DNA of 21,013 bases, from positions 1-21,013 of the forward strand of contig JAHEEL010000013.1 in NCBI GenBank assembly GCA_024640745.1, in the 5' to 3' direction. The notes beneath the pieces were generated by a model. The model searched no databases and was not told the DNA's origin. It saw nothing but the letters and a program-made list of their open reading frames with translations. This stretch comes from Actinomycetes bacterium. Its GTDB lineage: Bacteria; Actinomycetota; Acidimicrobiia; Spongiisociales; UBA5794. The translations under genes and the position numbers were made by a program. This document shows positions 13,843 to 21,013 of the stretch, piece after piece (positions within the stretch are counted from its first letter, which is position 1; every line of letters starts with the position of its first letter).

Positions 13843-14526
13843 TCATTTTCTCGTGAGGATCGACCAGACAAGAGCGCCGAGGCCGACGGCGAGCGCCGTT
13901 GCGTAGAACCACACCGGTCCGCCCGAGATCGACGGCTGCAGCGGTTCGAGCCCCAGGCGCGTGCCCGCCGCCACGATCACCGCAATCGCCGCGGGTGCGC
14001 CGGCCGGCGGTTGCCGGTAGGCCTTCCACCACGCAACGACAACGGCGGCCGCTCCAAACGCCAGCGCCGCGTAGACGCCGACCGGGTGACGGGTGACGGA
14101 ACTACCCGCTTGTGCGATGGCCCAAGGGAGATCCGATGCCGTTCCGAGGCACGTTCCTCGGACGAGGCATCCAGCCTGCCACCCGGCCAATCCTGCAAGC
14201 GCGGCCGCCGCGATGCCGTCGGCCATCGCAACCGGTTGGCGCCGCGCCTGCCACGCGAAGACCCCGAGCGCACCGAGCGACGCCCCAACCGTCGACACAC
14301 CCGATCGCACGAGGATCACGTCCATCGGATGGACGATCGGATTCACGCCGTCGATCAGCATCGCGACGATGCGTCCGATGAAGATGCCGGCGATCACCGA
14401 GACGAAGCCCACTTCCCACAGGTTCGCGGTGCACGTGGCTGCGTTGCCGTGCCGAGCCTCCCACCACAGCATGGCGTAGGCGCACGCACCGGCGATTGCC
14501 GCTGCCGCCAGCAGCGTGAATTCCAT
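13843..14526 (-). CDS. Lgt-like (prolipoprotein diacylglyceryl transferase family) membrane protein
   Basis: A protein of 227 residues with about six or seven membrane helices (residues 3-22, 38-58, 76-94, 104-120, 149-166, 178-194 and 204-222). The pattern PMDVILVRSGVSTVGASLGA, MADGIAAAALAGLAGWQAGC, LGTASDLPWAI and RHPVGVYAALAF follows the Lgt family, which attaches lipid to lipoprotein cysteines. However, the key GRxGNFxNxExxG block reads GWQAGCLVRGTCLG, so the essential Arg, Asn and Glu of Escherichia coli Lgt are not at their places; Cys120 and Cys126 sit there instead. I doubt it is the housekeeping Lgt. Its neighbours are two thioredoxin-like lipoproteins, so a membrane redox role is worth considering. 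Its ATG overlaps the TlpA-like stop (TGATG). Its stop abuts that of the selenoprotein gene with no base between. Confidence 0.72.
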   Translation of the reverse strand: MEFTLLAAAAIAGACAYAMLWWEARHGNAATCTANLWEVGFVSVIAGIFIGRIVAMLIDGVNPIVHPMDVILVRSGVSTVGASLGALGVFAWQARRQPVAMADGIAAAALAGLAGWQAGCLVRGTCLGTASDLPWAIAQAGSSVTRHPVGVYAALAFGAAAVVVAWWKAYRQPPAGAPAAIAVIVAAGTRLGLEPLQPSISGGPVWFYATALAVGLGALVWSILTRK

Positions 14527-15011
14527 CAGCCGTTGACCAGTTCGTCGATCTGGAGCGCCAGCGTTCGCTCGTCGATGACGCCGAAATGGAGATACGACAA
14601 CTCACCGCCGGCGCGGTAGAAGATGGTGAGCGGCACCCCTCGCGAGGCTCCGAGATCGGTTGGGATCTGGCCCGACGAGTCGGCGTAGTGCGTGATCGGG
14701 GCGTCGGGGAAGAACTCGGCGATGAAGGCTGCGGCACCTTCGGGGGTATCGCGCACATCGAGGCCGACGAACTCCACCTCCCCGCCGAACTGGATCGCGG
14801 CACGGCCGATCAGCGGCGCTTCGGAGCGGCACGGGGTACACCATGACGCCCAGACGTTGAGCACGACCGGCACGGTGGATTCGGACACAAGGGTCTGCGC
14901 CTCCTCGCTGGTGATCGGCTGGGGAGGATCGATCCCTTCAACCGGCTCCGTGGAGGAGCACGCGGTTGCGACGAGGGTGACCGAGAGGGCGGCGACGGCG
15001 AGGCGGAGCAC
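14526..15011 (-). CDS. TlpA-like thioredoxin lipoprotein (Cys form)
   Basis: A protein of 161 residues from a GTG at 15011. VLRLAVAALSVTLVATAC is a lipoprotein signal peptide with Cys18 as the lipid site. The redoxin domain follows: PVVLNVWASWCTPCRSEAPL with active-site Cys58 and Cys61, VEFVGLDVRDTPEGAAAFI, and ASRGVPLTIFYRAGG with cis-Pro127. TlpA/ResA-type proteins reduce or exchange disulfides outside the cytoplasmic membrane, for example in cytochrome c maturation. The gene lies 25 bases after hisIE and overlaps the Lgt-like gene, so it belongs to the tail of the his transcript. It is a natural comparison for the selenoprotein 700 bases away: WASWCTPC here against WAEW-U-GVC there. The frame is open further upstream within hisIE, but only the GTG start gives a proper signal peptide. 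Confidence 0.88.
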   Translation of the reverse strand: MLRLAVAALSVTLVATACSSTEPVEGIDPPQPITSEEAQTLVSESTVPVVLNVWASWCTPCRSEAPLIGRAAIQFGGEVEFVGLDVRDTPEGAAAFIAEFFPDAPITHYADSSGQIPTDLGASRGVPLTIFYRAGGELSYLHFGVIDERTLALQIDELVNG

Positions 15012-15036
15012 GCCGGCAGCGTACTTCGCCGGACCG

Positions 15037-15666
15037 TCAATCCGCCCGATGGGCGAGTTCCTCCTCAACCGCGTCGAACGGGATGCCACGTTCCGCCAGC
15101 AGCACGAGGAGGTGGTACATCACATCCGCAGCCTCCTCGACGACGCGTTTGGCGGGGCCCGATCCCACGGCGTGGTCTTTGGCAGCAAGGAGTAGCTCCG
15201 TGGCCTCCTCGGTCACCTTGCGACCGCAGGCGTCCACGCCTCCGTCGAGTAGCGCGGCCGTATAGGAATCCGCAGGCCGCGCCGCCGCGCGCGATTGGAT
15301 CGTGCGCCACAGCCGGTGGAGCTCGCCTCCGACGGAAGGCTCCGCAGGGCGGGCTTCGCCGATCGGGCCGAAGCAAGTTGCCGCACCGGTGTGACAGACC
15401 GGCCCGGCGGGATCCACGCGAGCCAGGAGGGCGTCCGAGTCACAGTCGAGCCGCAGGTCGACGACGGCCAGCGTGTTGCCGCTCGTTTCGCCCTTCATCC
15501 ACAGCGTGTTGCGGCTACGGCTCCAGAAGTGCATGAGGCCGGTCTCGAGCGTCGCAGCCATGCTCGCCTCGTTGGCATAGGCCAGCATCAGCACGTCTCC
15601 GGTATGGGCGTCCTGGACCACCGTCGGCACGAGACCACGGTCGTCATAGGCGGGTCCCGGGATCAT
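15037..15666 (-). CDS. hisIE: HisIE: phosphoribosyl-AMP cyclohydrolase / phosphoribosyl-ATP pyrophosphatase
   Basis: A bifunctional enzyme of 209 residues for histidine steps 2 and 3. The N-terminal HisI domain (about 1-110) has HFWSRSRNTLWMKGETSGN, the Mg-binding D-C-D-S-D at 74-78, and the Zn cysteines Cys91 and Cys98 (CHTGAATCF). The C-terminal HisE domain (about 115-209) has VTEEATELLLAAKD and VVEEAADVMYHLLVLL, the acidic helices that bind Mg-pyrophosphate. Order and length match fused HisIE proteins. Many actinobacteria keep hisI and hisE separate, so the fusion is a useful lineage marker. The ATG at 15666 overlaps the hisF stop by four bases (ATGA). It is the last his gene here. Confidence 0.95.
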   Translation of the reverse strand: MIPGPAYDDRGLVPTVVQDAHTGDVLMLAYANEASMAATLETGLMHFWSRSRNTLWMKGETSGNTLAVVDLRLDCDSDALLARVDPAGPVCHTGAATCFGPIGEARPAEPSVGGELHRLWRTIQSRAAARPADSYTAALLDGGVDACGRKVTEEATELLLAAKDHAVGSGPAKRVVEEAADVMYHLLVLLAERGIPFDAVEEELAHRAD

Positions 15667-16430
15667 GGCTGCTCCACGATGCGCATCGGGATTCCGGCCG
15701 CTGCGAGGAGGTCCTTCACCAACGGGATCGGGTACTCCGAGCGGTGGAAGATCGACGCGGCCAGCGCCGCGTCGGCGCGCCCGCCCTGCAGTGCCGCGGC
15801 GAGGTCCGCCGGCGATCCGGCGCCGCCGGAGGCAATGATCGGAACCGTCGTTGCCTCGCGGGCAGCCTCGAGGAGTTCGACGTCGTAGCCACCTCGCGTA
15901 CCGTCCCGGTCCATCGAAGTGAGCAGGATCTCCCCGGCGCCCAGTTCGGTTGCGATGCGAATCCACTCGATGGCATCGCGCCCGGTTGGGGTGCGGCCAC
16001 CGTGGGTGAACACCTCCCACGAGCCGTTGCTCCGACGGGCGTCGATCGCCACCACGACGCATTGCGCCCCGAACGCGGCCGCACACTCTTGGATCAGCTG
16101 GGGCCGCTCGACCGCTGCGGTGTTGATGGTGACTTTGTCAGCGCCGGCACGGAGGACGGCTCGCATATCCGACACGGTTCGGACTCCGCCGCCAACGGTC
16201 AGCGGCACGAATACCTGTGCCGCGGTTCGGCGCACGACGTCGAGCATCGTGCCTCGATCCTCATGGGATGCGGTGATGTCTAGGAAGCAGATCTCGTCTG
16301 CTCCATCAGCGGTATACCGGGCGGCAAGCTCGACCGGGTCGCCTTCGTCGGTCAGATCAACGAACTGGACGCCCTTCACGACGCGACCGTCTCGGACGTC
16401 GAGGCACGGGATGATGCGACTACGCAGCAC
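15663..16430 (-). CDS. hisF: Imidazole glycerol phosphate synthase, cyclase subunit HisF
   Basis: A TIM-barrel enzyme of 255 residues starting VLRSRIIPCLDVRDGRVVKG. The two catalytic aspartates are at Asp11 and Asp130 (VVAIDARR), the same numbers as in the well-studied Thermotoga enzyme. The phosphate-binding TVGGGVR (78-84) and SGGAGSPADL (201-210) loops are intact. With HisH it uses ammonia from glutamine to turn PRFAR into imidazole glycerol phosphate and AICAR. The GTG at 16430 lies six bases after GGAGGTG and overlaps the end of hisH by 11 bases. The frame is open for 40 codons further upstream, but that lies within hisH. Confidence 0.96.
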   Translation of the reverse strand: MLRSRIIPCLDVRDGRVVKGVQFVDLTDEGDPVELAARYTADGADEICFLDITASHEDRGTMLDVVRRTAAQVFVPLTVGGGVRTVSDMRAVLRAGADKVTINTAAVERPQLIQECAAAFGAQCVVVAIDARRSNGSWEVFTHGGRTPTGRDAIEWIRIATELGAGEILLTSMDRDGTRGGYDVELLEAAREATTVPIIASGGAGSPADLAAALQGGRADAALAASIFHRSEYPIPLVKDLLAAAGIPMRIVEQP

Positions 16431-17022
16431 GGCGCACCTCCGACACGTAGTTGGCGAGAAGGCGAAGCCCGGCGGCACCGCTGCGCTCAGGATGGAACTG
16501 AAGTCCGACGTAGTTGCGATCCCGGACGGCAGCAACGAACGAGCCACCATGGTCGCTGGTGCCGGTCACGATTGAAGGGTCACGCGGCACAGCTGCAAAC
16601 GAGTGGACGAACGTGAACAGCGAGCCCGACGGGATGCCGTCGAAGACCGGGTCGCCGTCGGTCCAGACGTCGTTCCACCCCATGTGGGGGAGTGGCCGAC
16701 CAGCGATTGCACGGACGGCGCCCGGTACCACGCCTAGACAGGCGCCTCCATCCTCTTCGGAGTCGTCGAAGAGCAGTTGCATCCCGACGCAGATGCCGAG
16801 CAGCGGACCAGCCCAGGTTCGGAGCGGTGCAATCAACCCCCGCCGTTCGAGCCGAGCCATCGCCGCCCCGGTGGCACCCACGCCGGGCAGTACCACGGCG
16901 TCTGCTGCGTCGAGCCCGTCGGCGGATTCAACGATCCTTGGCCGCGCTCCAACTTCCTCGAGCGCCCGCTGAATCGAGACGAGGTTCCCGGCACCATGGT
17001 CGATGACGGCGATCCTCGTCAC
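16420..17022 (-). CDS. hisH: Imidazole glycerol phosphate synthase, glutamine amidotransferase subunit HisH
   Basis: A class I glutaminase of 200 residues that feeds ammonia to HisF. The catalytic triad is visible: Cys78 in LLGICVGMQLLF, and His177 and Glu179 in LQFHPERSG. VIDHGAGNLVSIQRALEE at the N-terminus and PHMGWNDVW are typical of the family. A GTG start at 17022 overlaps the hisB stop as GTGA. hisA, which commonly sits between hisH and hisF in this operon layout, is absent; hisH runs directly into hisF. Confidence 0.96.
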   Translation of the reverse strand: MTRIAVIDHGAGNLVSIQRALEEVGARPRIVESADGLDAADAVVLPGVGATGAAMARLERRGLIAPLRTWAGPLLGICVGMQLLFDDSEEDGGACLGVVPGAVRAIAGRPLPHMGWNDVWTDGDPVFDGIPSGSLFTFVHSFAAVPRDPSIVTGTSDHGGSFVAAVRDRNYVGLQFHPERSGAAGLRLLANYVSEVRRAA

Positions 17023-17603
17023 AAGCTTCCCTTGGTCGAGGGGACGCCGCGGCGCTTTGGGTCGACGGCGATGGCGCCACGCAATGCGATGCCGAAGGCC
17101 TTGAACGCCGCTTCCGCGATGTGGTGGTCATTCTCTCCGAGCGCGGTGAGGTGCACCGTCGATCGGCTCGTCCGGATGAGTGATTCGAGCGCGTGCGGGA
17201 CCATCTGTGTCCCGAGACTGCCGATACGTTCCCCGTTGAAGGGCACGTCGATGACGGCGTAGGGACGGCCACCGGCGTCGACGACACACGTGGCGATCGA
17301 CTCGTCCATCGGCACCGCTGCGTCCGCAAATCGCGTGATGCCGGCGCGATCACCGAGTGCCTGGTCGATCGCAGTTCCGAGCACCAGCGCGGTGTCCTCG
17401 ACCGTGTGGTGTTCATCAACGTGGAGATCGCCCCTCGTCTTGATGTCGAGGTCGATCATCCCGTGGTGCGCGAAGGCGGCAAGGAGATGGTCGAACATGC
17501 CGACGCCGGTGTCGACCAACGCCAATCCGGTGCCGTCGAGGTCGACCGAGACCTCGACGCTGGTCTCCTTCGTCGTTCGTGTCACGGCGGCGGTGCGGTT
17601 CAT
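17019..17603 (-). CDS. hisB: Imidazoleglycerol-phosphate dehydratase HisB
   Basis: A monofunctional enzyme of 194 residues, without the N-terminal phosphatase domain of enteric HisB. The two Mn-binding repeats are present: HVDEHHTVED (His65, His66, Glu69) and GENDHHIAEAAFKAF (His160, His161, Glu164). It dehydrates imidazole glycerol phosphate to imidazole acetol phosphate, the HisC substrate. DTGVGMFDHLLAAFAHHG and the C-terminal RRGVPSTKGSL are standard. The ATG at 17603 overlaps the hisC stop by four bases. Confidence 0.96.
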   Translation of the reverse strand: MNRTAAVTRTTKETSVEVSVDLDGTGLALVDTGVGMFDHLLAAFAHHGMIDLDIKTRGDLHVDEHHTVEDTALVLGTAIDQALGDRAGITRFADAAVPMDESIATCVVDAGGRPYAVIDVPFNGERIGSLGTQMVPHALESLIRTSRSTVHLTALGENDHHIAEAAFKAFGIALRGAIAVDPKRRGVPSTKGSL

Positions 17604-18622
17604 CGGCGGATCCTCTCGATTGTCGACACCAGTCGGTCGTTGTCTGACCCGGAGCGGATCGTGAACCGGAGGTGCTCACGGAGCTCAGGGATGTGGGGGA
17701 ATTCGCGGACGACCAGACCCTCGCCCATCAGGGCGGCAGCAAGCTCCGGGGCGCTGGGTCCGACGCGCGTGAGCAGGAAGTTGGCCTCGGACGGCCGGAC
17801 CTCGAACCCGAGCGTGCTGAGCATGCCGGAAAGGCGTTGGCGCTCGGCGATCACGCGACCGACTGTCTGTCGCATGCGATCCGGATCGGCCAGCGCGGCG
17901 ATGGCCAGTGCAACCGATACCGTCGAGATGCTCCCCGGCGGGCGAACACGGTCTATGGCGTCGACGAGGGATGGGTTGCCGATGGCGTAGCCGACGCGCG
18001 CTCCCGCCAGCCCGAATCCTTTTGACAAGGTCTGGAGCACGAGGAGGCGCTCATAGCGTTCGATCCACGATCCCCATCGGTCGCCCGTGAACTCGGCGTA
18101 GGCAGCGTCGAGCACCACGATCCCGGCCGACCGGTCGAGGATTTGGATGATCTCTGCATCCGCCATGCGCTCGCCCGTCGGATTGTTGGGGACGCAGAGC
18201 CAGGTGAGCGCTGCAGCCTCGTCAGGCGTCGGCTCCGCAGACGGCAGTTCGTAGAAGACGGCACCTTGCTGTTCGGTGGCAATGCGGTAGAGCGGGTAGG
18301 TCGGTGTGAAGCCGACGGCGCGATCGCCCGGCGACAAGAACCCTCTGGCGGCCAGCAGGATGAGCTCATCGACGCCGGCGCCGGGCACGACCTGCGTCGC
18401 TTGCACGCCGGCGTACTCGGCAGCGGCGTGACGAAGCGGCTTGTAGGAGGCTGCCGGGTACTCGTTGAGCCCCGTCAGGGTCTCGGCTGCGACCGTTGGC
18501 GCCCAGTCGGTCGGATAGGGTGACGTGTTCTGATCGAAACGGACGATCCGGTTTGGGGCGAGATCGAAGCGCTGCGCGATCTCGGCGTTCGTCGGCTGCC
18601 AGACGTAGCGGTCGACGGTCAT
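17600..18622 (-). CDS. hisC: Histidinol-phosphate aminotransferase HisC
   Basis: A class I/II PLP aminotransferase of 340 residues. It has NEYPAASYKPLRHAAAEY, PNNPTG at 145-150, VLDAAYAEF with Asp172 and Tyr175, and the PLP lysine Lys201 in TLSKGFGLAGARVGYAIG, with Arg209. The C-terminal GLVVREFPHIPELREHLRFT carries the substrate-carboxylate arginine. It converts imidazole acetol phosphate and glutamate to histidinol phosphate. The ATG at 18622 overlaps the hisD stop by four bases. Close homologues also act on aromatic or other amino acids, but the operon position makes HisC the best reading. Confidence 0.93.
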   Translation of the reverse strand: MTVDRYVWQPTNAEIAQRFDLAPNRIVRFDQNTSPYPTDWAPTVAAETLTGLNEYPAASYKPLRHAAAEYAGVQATQVVPGAGVDELILLAARGFLSPGDRAVGFTPTYPLYRIATEQQGAVFYELPSAEPTPDEAAALTWLCVPNNPTGERMADAEIIQILDRSAGIVVLDAAYAEFTGDRWGSWIERYERLLVLQTLSKGFGLAGARVGYAIGNPSLVDAIDRVRPPGSISTVSVALAIAALADPDRMRQTVGRVIAERQRLSGMLSTLGFEVRPSEANFLLTRVGPSAPELAAALMGEGLVVREFPHIPELREHLRFTIRSGSDNDRLVSTIERIRR

Positions 18623-19917
18623 CGGGATGCCTCGAAGCGCAGTTCGACACACCGCGCGTGGGCGGTCAGGCCCTCGGCGGTGGCCAGGTGCGTGATCGTC
18701 GGGGCAATCGTCTCGAGGCCATCTCGGGTCAGCTCCTGGACTTGTCGCCACGAGCCGAAGTCCTCGACGGCGAGCGGTCCGTACGATCGAGCGAGCCCGC
18801 CCGTTGGGAGTACATGGTTCGCTCCGGTTGCGTAGTCGCCTGCCGATTCCGGCGTCCATCGGCCGACGAAGACCGACCCTGCCGATTGCACCCGCTCGGC
18901 GTCACGAGCAGCGTGCGCGGTCTGGATGGTGAGGTGCTCCGGCGCCCACGCGTCTGCAAATGTCAGGGCCGCGTCGAGGGTGGGGGCCACCACCGCCAGG
19001 CCGTGCTGATCGAGCGACGTTCGAATGAGCGGTTCCCGGTCGAGGTCCGGGAGCTGAAGCCGAACCTCGTCGAGGACTGCGTCGAGTATGCCGGCATCGT
19101 CTGACACCAGGATCACGGGAGAATCCGGCCCGTGCTCTGCCTGGCAAAGGAGGTCGGCAGCGGCGATTCTCGGATCTGACGTAGCATCGACAACGATCAG
19201 CGCCTCGCTCGGGCCGGCCGGTAGGTCGACGCCACAGACGCCGTAGACGGCCAGCTTCGCCGCCGTGACCCACGGGCCGCCCGGACCAACGATCAGGTCG
19301 ACTCGGTCGACCGTCTCGGTGCCGTACGCGAGCGTCCCAATCGCCTGCGCTCCGCCGATTGCATACACCTCGTCGAGGCCCAGCACCGCGGCGGCGGCGA
19401 GGACGAGTGGGTGAACCAACCCGTCGCCGTCCCCGGGGCTCACGACGGCGATATCACCCACACCTGCCACCAGGGCCGGTACAACGCCCATCAGGAGCGA
19501 CGAAGGGTAGGCGGCCCTGCCGCCGGGCACATACACGCCGACGCGTTCGACGGGTGACCAGCGGCGCTCGACCACGATGCCGGGAGCAACTTTGACGTAG
19601 TCGTCGACCGGCCGCTGTCGTTCGTGCACGACCCGGATATTCTCGGCCGCGGCCTTCAACGCCCGGCGCACATCCGGTGCGGTCGCGGCAAAGGCGGCTC
19701 CGATGGCTTCAGCCGGAACGCGTAGGGATCCGGTCGCCGGGCCGCCCCCATAGTCGGCGTTCGCAGAGCGAACGGCGGCGTCACCGCGGGTTTTGACCTG
19801 CTCCACGATGTCGGAAGCCGCTGCCCGGATCGACGGATCCGGGACCGCCGATCGGCGGATGAGCGTCCGATACCCGTCGGAGTCGAGCTCGGAAAGGTGG
19901 ATGAGGCGCATCGTCAT
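18619..19917 (-). CDS. hisD: Histidinol dehydrogenase HisD
   Basis: An NAD-dependent Zn enzyme of 432 residues that oxidises histidinol to histidine in two steps. Catalytic and metal residues fall at family positions: Gln259 and His262 (LLCQAEHGPDSPVIL), Glu327 and His328 (WAPEHLT) and Asp361 (AGDYATGANHVLPTGG). VYVPGGRAAYPSSLLMG, YAIGGAQAIGTLAYGT and DLPAGPSEALIV are intact. The usual GPGNxYV segment reads GPGGPWV, an unusual local change. A second ATG two codons downstream (19911) could also be used. The start overlaps the hisG stop by four bases. Confidence 0.95.
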   Translation of the reverse strand: MTMRLIHLSELDSDGYRTLIRRSAVPDPSIRAAASDIVEQVKTRGDAAVRSANADYGGGPATGSLRVPAEAIGAAFAATAPDVRRALKAAAENIRVVHERQRPVDDYVKVAPGIVVERRWSPVERVGVYVPGGRAAYPSSLLMGVVPALVAGVGDIAVVSPGDGDGLVHPLVLAAAAVLGLDEVYAIGGAQAIGTLAYGTETVDRVDLIVGPGGPWVTAAKLAVYGVCGVDLPAGPSEALIVVDATSDPRIAAADLLCQAEHGPDSPVILVSDDAGILDAVLDEVRLQLPDLDREPLIRTSLDQHGLAVVAPTLDAALTFADAWAPEHLTIQTAHAARDAERVQSAGSVFVGRWTPESAGDYATGANHVLPTGGLARSYGPLAVEDFGSWRQVQELTRDGLETIAPTITHLATAEGLTAHARCVELRFEASR

Positions 19918-20762
19918 GCGATCATCTGCTCGACGGGAAGCACGAGGATGCCGGTGGCTCCCGCGCTTTGGAGCTCGGGGAGGACCTGCCACAAGCGATC
20001 TGCCTCGACTACCGAGTGGACCGCGACCATGCCGTTGTGTGCGAGGGGGACGACGCTCGGTGCCTCCATGCCGGGGATGATCTTTTCGATTTCGGGCACG
20101 ATCGCTCGCGGCGCATTCATCAGGACGTAGCGCCTCGAGCGGGCGGCGACGACGGCGCCGACCATCGTGACGAGGGTCTCGGCCGTGGAGTCGAGCGGTT
20201 GCGCCGACGGGGCGATCAAGACCGCTTCCGACTCGAGCAGCCGATCGAGCGGCCGGAGACCGTTGACCAACATCGTGCTTCCGGTGGAGACCAGGTCCGC
20301 GATGCCGTCGGCGACGTCGAGTTTCGTCGCGACCTCGACCGATCCGCGCATTGCGACAGTCTCGACCCCGATGCCGCGAGACCCGAAATAGCGGTTGACG
20401 GTTCGCGGGTGCGAGGTGGCAACTCGTTTCCCGGCGAGCCCGGCTGCTTCCTGGATCGGCGAATCCTCGGGTACCGCGACGGTGAGCGTGCAGCGGCCAA
20501 AGCCGAGCGGCATGAGCGCATCCAGGTCGAATCCCGACTCGCCGACGAGGTCGTGGCCGGTGATGCCGAGGCTGGCGACGCCGTCGGCAACGAGCTCGGC
20601 GACATCTTCGGATCGAACGAAGAGAAGCTCCACGGGTGCCGATCGCGATGTCACCGAGAGGGCGCGGTCGCTCCGCTCGAATCGGATGCCGGCCCGCCGG
20701 AGGAGTTCGGCGCTGGGCTCGGCGAGGCGTCCCTTGGTCGGGACGGCGAGGCGGAGGTTCAT
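19914..20762 (-). CDS. hisG: ATP phosphoribosyltransferase HisG (long form)
   Basis: The first enzyme of histidine synthesis: ATP and PRPP give phosphoribosyl-ATP. At 282 residues it is the long form, with a C-terminal ACT-like regulatory domain (about 210-282, HNGMVAVHSVVEADRLWQVL, then GATGILVLPVEQMI) for feedback inhibition by histidine, so no HisZ partner is needed. The catalytic part shows LAVPTKGRLAEPSAELL, DLGITGHDLVGE-like SLGITGHDLVGESG, and the PRPP loop GIADLVSTGSTMLVNGL. The ATG at 20762 has AAGGAG eight bases upstream and overlaps the TrpR-like stop by four bases. Confidence 0.95.
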   Translation of the reverse strand: MNLRLAVPTKGRLAEPSAELLRRAGIRFERSDRALSVTSRSAPVELLFVRSEDVAELVADGVASLGITGHDLVGESGFDLDALMPLGFGRCTLTVAVPEDSPIQEAAGLAGKRVATSHPRTVNRYFGSRGIGVETVAMRGSVEVATKLDVADGIADLVSTGSTMLVNGLRPLDRLLESEAVLIAPSAQPLDSTAETLVTMVGAVVAARSRRYVLMNAPRAIVPEIEKIIPGMEAPSVVPLAHNGMVAVHSVVEADRLWQVLPELQSAGATGILVLPVEQMIA

Positions 20763-21004
20763 AGTCTCGGCTCCTTGGTCTGGTCCAACGCGGCGCGGTA
20801 TCCGCCCGTTCCGTGGAGGAGCCACTCGTTGATGCGCGTGATCGTGGTCGTTGAGACGCCGGTTGCTTCCGCAATGCGACGGTAGGAGAGGCCCTGGTCG
20901 AGGAGTTGAACGACGTTCCAGCGGGCACTCAGCTCTTCGATCTCATGTCGCGTGCACAGATCGCGCACGAAGTCCTCGACTTCGCTGCGGCTTTCGAGGC
21001 TCAT
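20759..21004 (-). CDS. TrpR-like YerC/YecD family DNA-binding protein
   Basis: A protein of 81 residues. EVEDFVRDLCTRHEIEELSA, followed by RWNVVQLLDQGLSYRRIAEATGVSTTTITRINEWL, is the Trp-repressor-like helix-turn-helix of the YerC/YecD family, with the HTH near residues 34-62. The C-terminal HGTGGYRAALD is the family ending. Members are widely encoded next to his genes in Gram-positive bacteria, and the hisG overlap here (ATGA) fits a repressor of histidine synthesis; the effector is not established from sequence. Its ATG at 21004 overlaps a TGA (21006-21004), hinting that an upstream gene ends just at the window edge. Confidence 0.88.
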   Translation of the reverse strand: MSLESRSEVEDFVRDLCTRHEIEELSARWNVVQLLDQGLSYRRIAEATGVSTTTITRINEWLLHGTGGYRAALDQTKEPRL

Positions 21005-21013
21005 CAGCGCATC

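Overview
The window is about 21 kb of GC-rich, gene-dense bacterial DNA. A WhiB-family protein, an F420-type luciferase-like oxidoreductase, a GC-rich type A-like RNase P RNA, many GTG starts and compact operons all point to an actinobacterium. An Acidimicrobiia-like lineage would fit, but that rank is a guess. No tRNA, rRNA, CRISPR array, transposase or phage gene was seen. No stretch over 300 bases lacks a gene; the longest blank is about 3060-3310, where I see no convincing ORF.

Layout. 1-246 (-): 5' part of an F420-dependent oxidoreductase. 383-1045 (+): AqpZ-like water channel. 1055-2392 (-): membrane acyltransferase. 2631-3059 (+): SRPBCC protein. 3346-3750 (-): RNase P RNA with its own terminator. 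3869-7416 (-): a five-gene sulfur-type operon, in transcription order a MerR-like HTH plus PocR-domain regulator, an SQR-like flavoprotein, a DUF1641 protein, a single-cysteine DsrC/TusE-like protein and a DsrE-family protein; a hairpin follows it. 7565-8014 (-): a gamma-glutamylcyclotransferase-like gene that appears to start at CTG. 8136-8396 (+): WhiB protein. 8415-11503 (-): ABC ATPase plus large FtsX-type permease, divergent from a TetR regulator (11554-12141, +) across a palindromic operator. 12153-13178 (+): trpD. 13219-13842 (+): thioredoxin-like lipoprotein with an in-frame TGA. 13843-21004 (-): his operon.

The most notable gene is at 13219-13842. It reads as one thioredoxin/TlpA-like lipoprotein interrupted by a single TGA placed exactly at the first cysteine of the CxxC active site, giving W-U-G-V-C. 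A perfect 6-bp hairpin with a G and U in its loop starts 11 nt after the TGA, as expected for a bacterial SECIS. I read it as a selenoprotein. The genes converging on it encode an Lgt-like membrane protein with a CLVRGTC segment and a second TlpA-like lipoprotein with an ordinary CTPC site. Together they look like an envelope thiol-redox locus.

That Cys-type TlpA/Lgt-like pair forms the tail of the histidine operon (TrpR-like regulator, hisG, hisD, hisC, hisB, hisH, hisF, hisIE). The his genes are joined by 4-11 bp stop/start overlaps. hisA is missing from its usual place between hisH and hisF, so the isomerase step (PriA/HisA) must be encoded elsewhere.
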